DNA of 64,000 nt from positions 1,361,694,393 through 1,361,758,392 of the forward strand of contig OY728130.1 of NCBI GenBank assembly GCA_963277665.1, given 5' to 3'. How positions within the stretch are numbered: position 1 is the first letter of the stretch; every line of letters begins with the position of its first letter. The notes beneath the pieces are model-generated. The model had not been told where the DNA came from and did not search any database. It saw only the letters and a program-made list of their open reading frames with translations. The translations under genes were made by a program, and so were the position numbers. Below, piece by piece: positions 59,011-64,000 of the stretch. Origin of the DNA: Viscum album (taxonomy: Eukaryota > Streptophyta > Magnoliopsida > Santalales > Viscaceae).

Positions 59011-62000
59011 ATGGAATTAGAAACTTTGGATGTGTTATTATATTATAAACCATTTTGAATATATTCAATAACATGATATATTGATATTTAAAAAATGATA
59101 AATTTCTTTCAATATTGGATAGAATTTTATGACTATTCCCTTGAGATATCTTTATTTTTCTAACATGGAGAATTTATCAATATTTTTTTGAGATATTAGG
59201 ATAAATAAGCATGGAAATATATTATTTATATAAATATTTATAATTATATGATTATAATGACATTTTAACTATATATAATAGAAGATATGATTTTATAAGG
59301 AATTCAAATAATACAAAATAGGGAATTGACTAATTAATATATATTAATTATTTCTATAATGAATGAAATAATTTTTTTATAGAGGTAGAATTTATTTGGA
59401 TGAATTTAAATATAAGTGGAATCTATGTATTAGTGAATAATTTCAATATTATGTCTATAAACAAGTTATTCTTGGTTGATCTCTAATGGAACAATAAATA
59501 AAAACTAGGATTGATACATACATATTTATAAATTTATTTGAGATATTTATAAATTATAAATTATTTAATTGAAATCCTAAAGGATTTATATATTTAATGA
59601 AGAAATTATTCATATATTCTCCATTGCTTATGTTATTTTCATGTTTTGGCTGCATAATACCTTCTATTAATGAATTTGATTATTTTGTCAATGATAACTA
59701 GGGAATGGAGAATCACATATTGTTAGGTATCCTCAGCAATATAAAATTTATTTTGTTGTTAACTCTTGAAAATAAACTAATTCTTGTGTTCTCTATATCT
59801 CTATAGTTCTTCATAACATTTAACATATATCTGTTTATATTTCCATTTGTTTTATAAATGAATTTTGACATGCTGAATTTATAAATCTATGCGAGCTTTA
59901 TGTTATATCACTTTCTTTTAAAAAGCCTTCAATTATTTGGATGATTATTAATCTTATAGGTCCATTTCATTTTTCATTCCACATGACTCGGAAGATATTT
60001 CATTATAGAAAACCACATATGTTTGTTAATATTAATTATTCTAAGATCATATTGGATTTCATCCAAATAAATAATGAATGGGTGTATAAGGATAAGAAAA
60101 AAAATCTGTATGGATCATTGTCTAATTTTTTTTCTCTTGCAATAATTAATGTCTCCTAGTGGAGGGTTTCTGGCACAATATAATTGAATCCCAACTAGCT
60201 TAGATCTTATATTATCACCTAGGTAATGTTAAGTATATCTTGAAAGTAAATGTTATGTTTGTAGTAGAGTTCTGGTAAGAGGTTGTTCAATATTCCTATG
60301 TTGATTTAGTGATTCATATTTCCCAATAATAATTAGGTGTAGGTAATAAGTACTTTAAGGATGATACAGGGGTAGAAAGGCCTGACAGAAATTCCCCTAT
60401 ACTTGTATTGATGTATTCATCTATAAAGGATCACACTATGCACATGGACTTGAAAATGGATTTTCTATGGGGTTTTAGTCGTCATTCCATTTATCGTTTG
60501 ATATTTAGGGAATGTTTTATAGGATTACATGGAAACAACATGTCATCTAGCATGGGTTACCACTAGGGTAGATCATAGGAATCTATTTGAGAAAATAGGA
60601 GGTGGTGAAATGTACAGTGATGAGATTCATAGGTATCAATATATAAAATATAGGATGAGAAAATATATAGTTCTATTTTCAAATTACTGGACCTACTAGA
60701 GAAAAATTCTCTCATGAAGATAGAATGGGTGATAGTGATTCTAATATTAGTGATACATAGCCTTTTACATCTGATAATTAGAAAGACGTAGAAGCACAAG
60801 AATATTACCAATCCAATGTTAAGAATGGATATTAGTCAATTGATAAATTTTAACAATTCTCTACAATTTTGTTTAAGAAGTAAGTTTTGAGTATGGAATA
60901 TTCATCGCTTCCTAAGATACAAGTCACATGTTCAGCTAGAAAATCATCTTCATTACACTAGGATGGTAATAATTACTATAAATTCTTTATTTGGGAATAT
61001 TTTATGAAAATGATACCTTTATATTATCCGTAGTACATCTATATTAGGGTATTGTACCAATTATAGAGGCTATCAAAAAAACATAATCAAGGAGAGTGAT
61101 GTCTTAGAAGGTTTGATGATCCAAGAATTCACACCCCCCCCCAATTCACTAAGAAGAAAAAATATCCTATGAATAATTTTGTTAGGTTATTAAGGAAGAA
61201 TTAAATGAGGAAAATACACTGATATAGATATTCCACTAGAGGAACTACATATTGTGAAGCATTTGAGAGACCCTAGGGTATTAATAGGTGATTTGTTTTC
61301 TAGGTGGGATCCTTTAATGCTAACTAGGGCATTAGAAAGTTTGGAATGATATAATCGACATGTAATTTAATTATATTTATCAATCCGCTATAAAATCATT
61401 TCCTTAAATGTGTATTGTATTTATATATTTAGATGGTTCTTTTAGGACACATATAAGGATTAAAGGAATCATATTAAAATTGGATTATATACAAAAAACT
61501 CAAGAGATATTGACACTATCGATGAAGAGTTTCTTGAAGGGACTGAAATTAACCATAATCAAATAAAGATATGATTAAATAAGTTTATAGTTTTATCAAC
61601 ACATAATTAGGAATCAGATATATTCATATAGAAAATTTCAATGTAATTTATTATAGTTTATAGTTACATATTTTGGAATTCAGAAATATAAATTTAAATA
61701 TTATCACATCTTGGATATGATCACTCTAATGATTTCATTAAATTTATATTTTATCAGTAGGTAATTTTGTGGAAGATGTTGGGATTGAGTAATGAAATCC
61801 TAGTTGATATAAGTACTACTAGTGATTTGTTTCATACTATTATGGGGAGATAACGAGAATAAAAGGCCATACCAAAATGGCATTGGTTGTAATAAAACAT
61901 TATCTACTTTGTAAGGGGAGGTATAAGGCCAAGAAGAATAGGCTATATGTTCTTTCCAAAGAAAGATTCTTGCTGAAATTATACCTCAATAATTTATATA

Positions 62001-64000
62001 TGGATAAATGAATATTGATATATATTTTTCGTCTATTACTTGAATGTAAAATTAAACCAATAAAGAAGGTAAATTCACCTCTCTTTATTTTGATATTATC
62101 ATTTACAATACTATATAAACGAAAAGTATACTAAAATATTCACTAGTTAAATTTGGTAAGAGTAATTAGAATTTATGTTATAATTGTAGTGTGGAAGGGA
62201 ATATTTTCAGTATTATGCATAATAATATTTGGTATAAATATAATGTAGAGTGTAATATATGAAATATGTGCAATAAATCCTCCCACCTTATTTTTATCTT
62301 TGCTTTTTGTGTGTGTTATATATAGATTGAACATTTAAAATGGAATATACATATATTATATTGATGGGATACGTTTGAAATATCGAATATGGAATCCTTT
62401 TTTATGTCCTCATCCCATTGGATGATTGGGAATGTGAATAATATTGCGGTGTATTAGATTGGGTGTTCATATTCAGGTTCCAGTTGATGGGATCGTCCTG
62501 GATCATTTACTAATGAGTGTTGTAACCACCTATTATTAGTATTCATATCTCTTTTCATGATTATGAGGATAATTTTGATCATTTTAGTAGCTATTTTAAT
62601 TGGTAATAATCATTTTATTTGAGGTCGGAAACACATGTGACTGAGGTGGGTGATGAACTACAACAAAAATAATCTAAATTGGTAGATTCTTCCACCTCAT
62701 CCCCCAAAATCTGGAGTTTTCTTCATGTCTAAAATTATTTGATAAAGGTGTCTTTGGATAATGTGTTTATACTTTCTTATAAAGTGAAATATTTCTGAAT
62801 ATTCCTTTAATAATCATTAATTTTTTTGGAAATAATATTATATACAAGTACTGATCATATTTTCCTCTTAATCCTAGATCTATTTGATTGGTTGGATTTA
62901 TTATTTTATATATTTCATATTTTTTAATTGTTTCAAAGTGGCGTATTCAATTAAATTTTGAGTCATTATATTCATCCTCTTCATTATCATTATATGTTTT
63001 ACTAATGTTTTCTTGAATATTTCTTTTCATGATCCAATATATAGCAATTTGTTTATAAATAAAATCATAAATGATCTCACATACATATTTTTATTAAGAA
63101 CATGTACACCAATTATAATATCCTACATTATAAGAAAATTAAAAAGATATTTATTATCTTCCATGAAATGAAAATTAAAAAACAATTTCTTATATTTAAT
63201 TACTTCTTATTTTTTATTTATGAAATTAAATTTTAATTAACAATAACATCTTTTTTTTCAATTATAACACTATATCATATGATTTTGGATCTTTCCAACT
63301 TTGAGAGAATTGTTATTTTTTTCACTAAAATATTTATCTATATTTATGTTAATTCTAAATTATTTCTTAATTAGATTATATTTACATGGAATAACACATG
63401 TACCTATTTCTTATAAAACAATTCAATTTTAGATGGATGTTTTTTATAATAATTAAAAAATAAATGTGTTTTTTAAACATGGAATACTCTATTATTCTTT
63501 TTTTATTTTATGTTTCAATTTTAGTCTTTGATATGATTAATATTTTGGATATTCTTATTGGTAGTATGATATTTGTATGAACTTATTCCATACAAATATT
63601 AAATAAAGGGTAGTAGAATATATTAACGAGGATTATTTTCTATTCCACCTATGTTATAAAGTAGGGATTATTGACATTATAATTCCAATGTGCCCAAATA
63701 TAGTTGACTGTTTCCATTCTAATAATATCATGAATGAGTGGATGAACTGCATGTGTGGAATCTATTTCATGTTTTAAAAACAACAATGACACATGATGTG
63801 TGAGAGAAACATATTAAAGATGAATCTTGATAGATTTTTCTTTAAATATTTTTCATGTTTTAAGTTGTTGGAAAATGTTTCTAACTTTATTCTTCTAGTT
63901 TTGTGTATTTTCTTGGAATTTTAATTTTTTGAAAAAATTATTTTTGAAAATGGTTTCTCCTATAATTATCTAGTTTATTGGAGTTTCATATAATCTAAAA
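59011..64000. other. AT-rich stretch without assignable gene
   Basis: The short open frames at 59941-60159 (+) and 60563-60811 (-) show no motif. A nine-C run lies at about 61134-61142. Around 61795 the + strand reads EILVDISTTSDLF, weakly resembling the VLVDxGSSADILF protease block of Tat-type gypsy elements, with no supporting neighbours. Nothing can be annotated with confidence. Confidence 0.4.

Noticed and set aside
61760..61860. Possible Tat/Athila-type protease (EILVDISTTSDLF)
   Set aside because: A single short match without gag, RT or integrase motifs nearby; it could be chance in AT-rich DNA.
1..64000. CRISPR arrays, prokaryotic operons or phage modules
   Set aside because: The retrotransposon content with plant-type chromovirus tails and Met-tRNA primer sites indicates plant nuclear DNA; no regularly spaced identical repeats of CRISPR type were seen.

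Overview
This window looks like nuclear DNA from a large, repeat-rich land-plant genome. It is very AT-rich, has no supported host gene, rRNA or tRNA gene and no CRISPR array, and most of what can be recognised is LTR retrotransposon. One well-preserved Ty3/gypsy element lies among several much older Ty1/copia and Ty3/gypsy elements. The old elements have been bleached towards A+T, but their Pol proteins can still be followed by eye through many stop codons. The species cannot be named from this sequence.

Layout. 1-5171: AT-rich, nothing assignable. 5172-6510 (+): decayed copia Pol, element D, with a possible 3' LTR start at 6682. 9390-13255 (-): a second decayed copia element, E, with integrase, RT and RNase H remnants and a candidate primer-binding site. 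13854-25272 (+): element A, a complete Tekay/Del-like chromovirus with 3.3 kb LTRs and a perfect 5-bp target-site duplication (TTATC). 28561-33819 (-): element C, another decayed Tekay-like chromovirus with gag, RT, RNase H, integrase, a chromodomain-type tail and a recognisable PBS. 36638-51803 (+): element B, an old Tekay-like element with about 4 kb LTRs. Its 3' LTR carries two later insertions that are absent from the 5' LTR: a tRNA-derived SINE-like element (48042-48433) and a fragment of LINE ORF1 on the minus strand (about 50169-51646). 52124-53076: a non-coding element packed with about 60-bp degenerate repeats, with ends resembling a CACTA transposon. 57640-59010: a higher-GC block ending in AATAAA plus an A-run, possibly a retroposon. 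The rest is AT-rich sequence with no assignable feature.

How the parts work together. In elements A, B and C the order is gag, protease, RT, RNase H, integrase and chromodomain-type tail, between a PBS matching the initiator Met-tRNA 3' end and a polypurine tract. This is the standard chromovirus plan. None is autonomous now: A has many stops and frameshifts, an altered protease active site and a replaced first integrase catalytic Asp. The stops in A fall mostly at CAG, CGA and TGG codons, as expected from deamination of methylated cytosine in silenced plant repeats. I found no evidence for a new defence, metabolic or regulatory system. The observations most worth following are the two insertions in the B 3' LTR, the subterminal-repeat element at 52-53 kb, the internal tandem repeats conserved in both LTRs of A, and the TATA box conserved in both LTRs of B.
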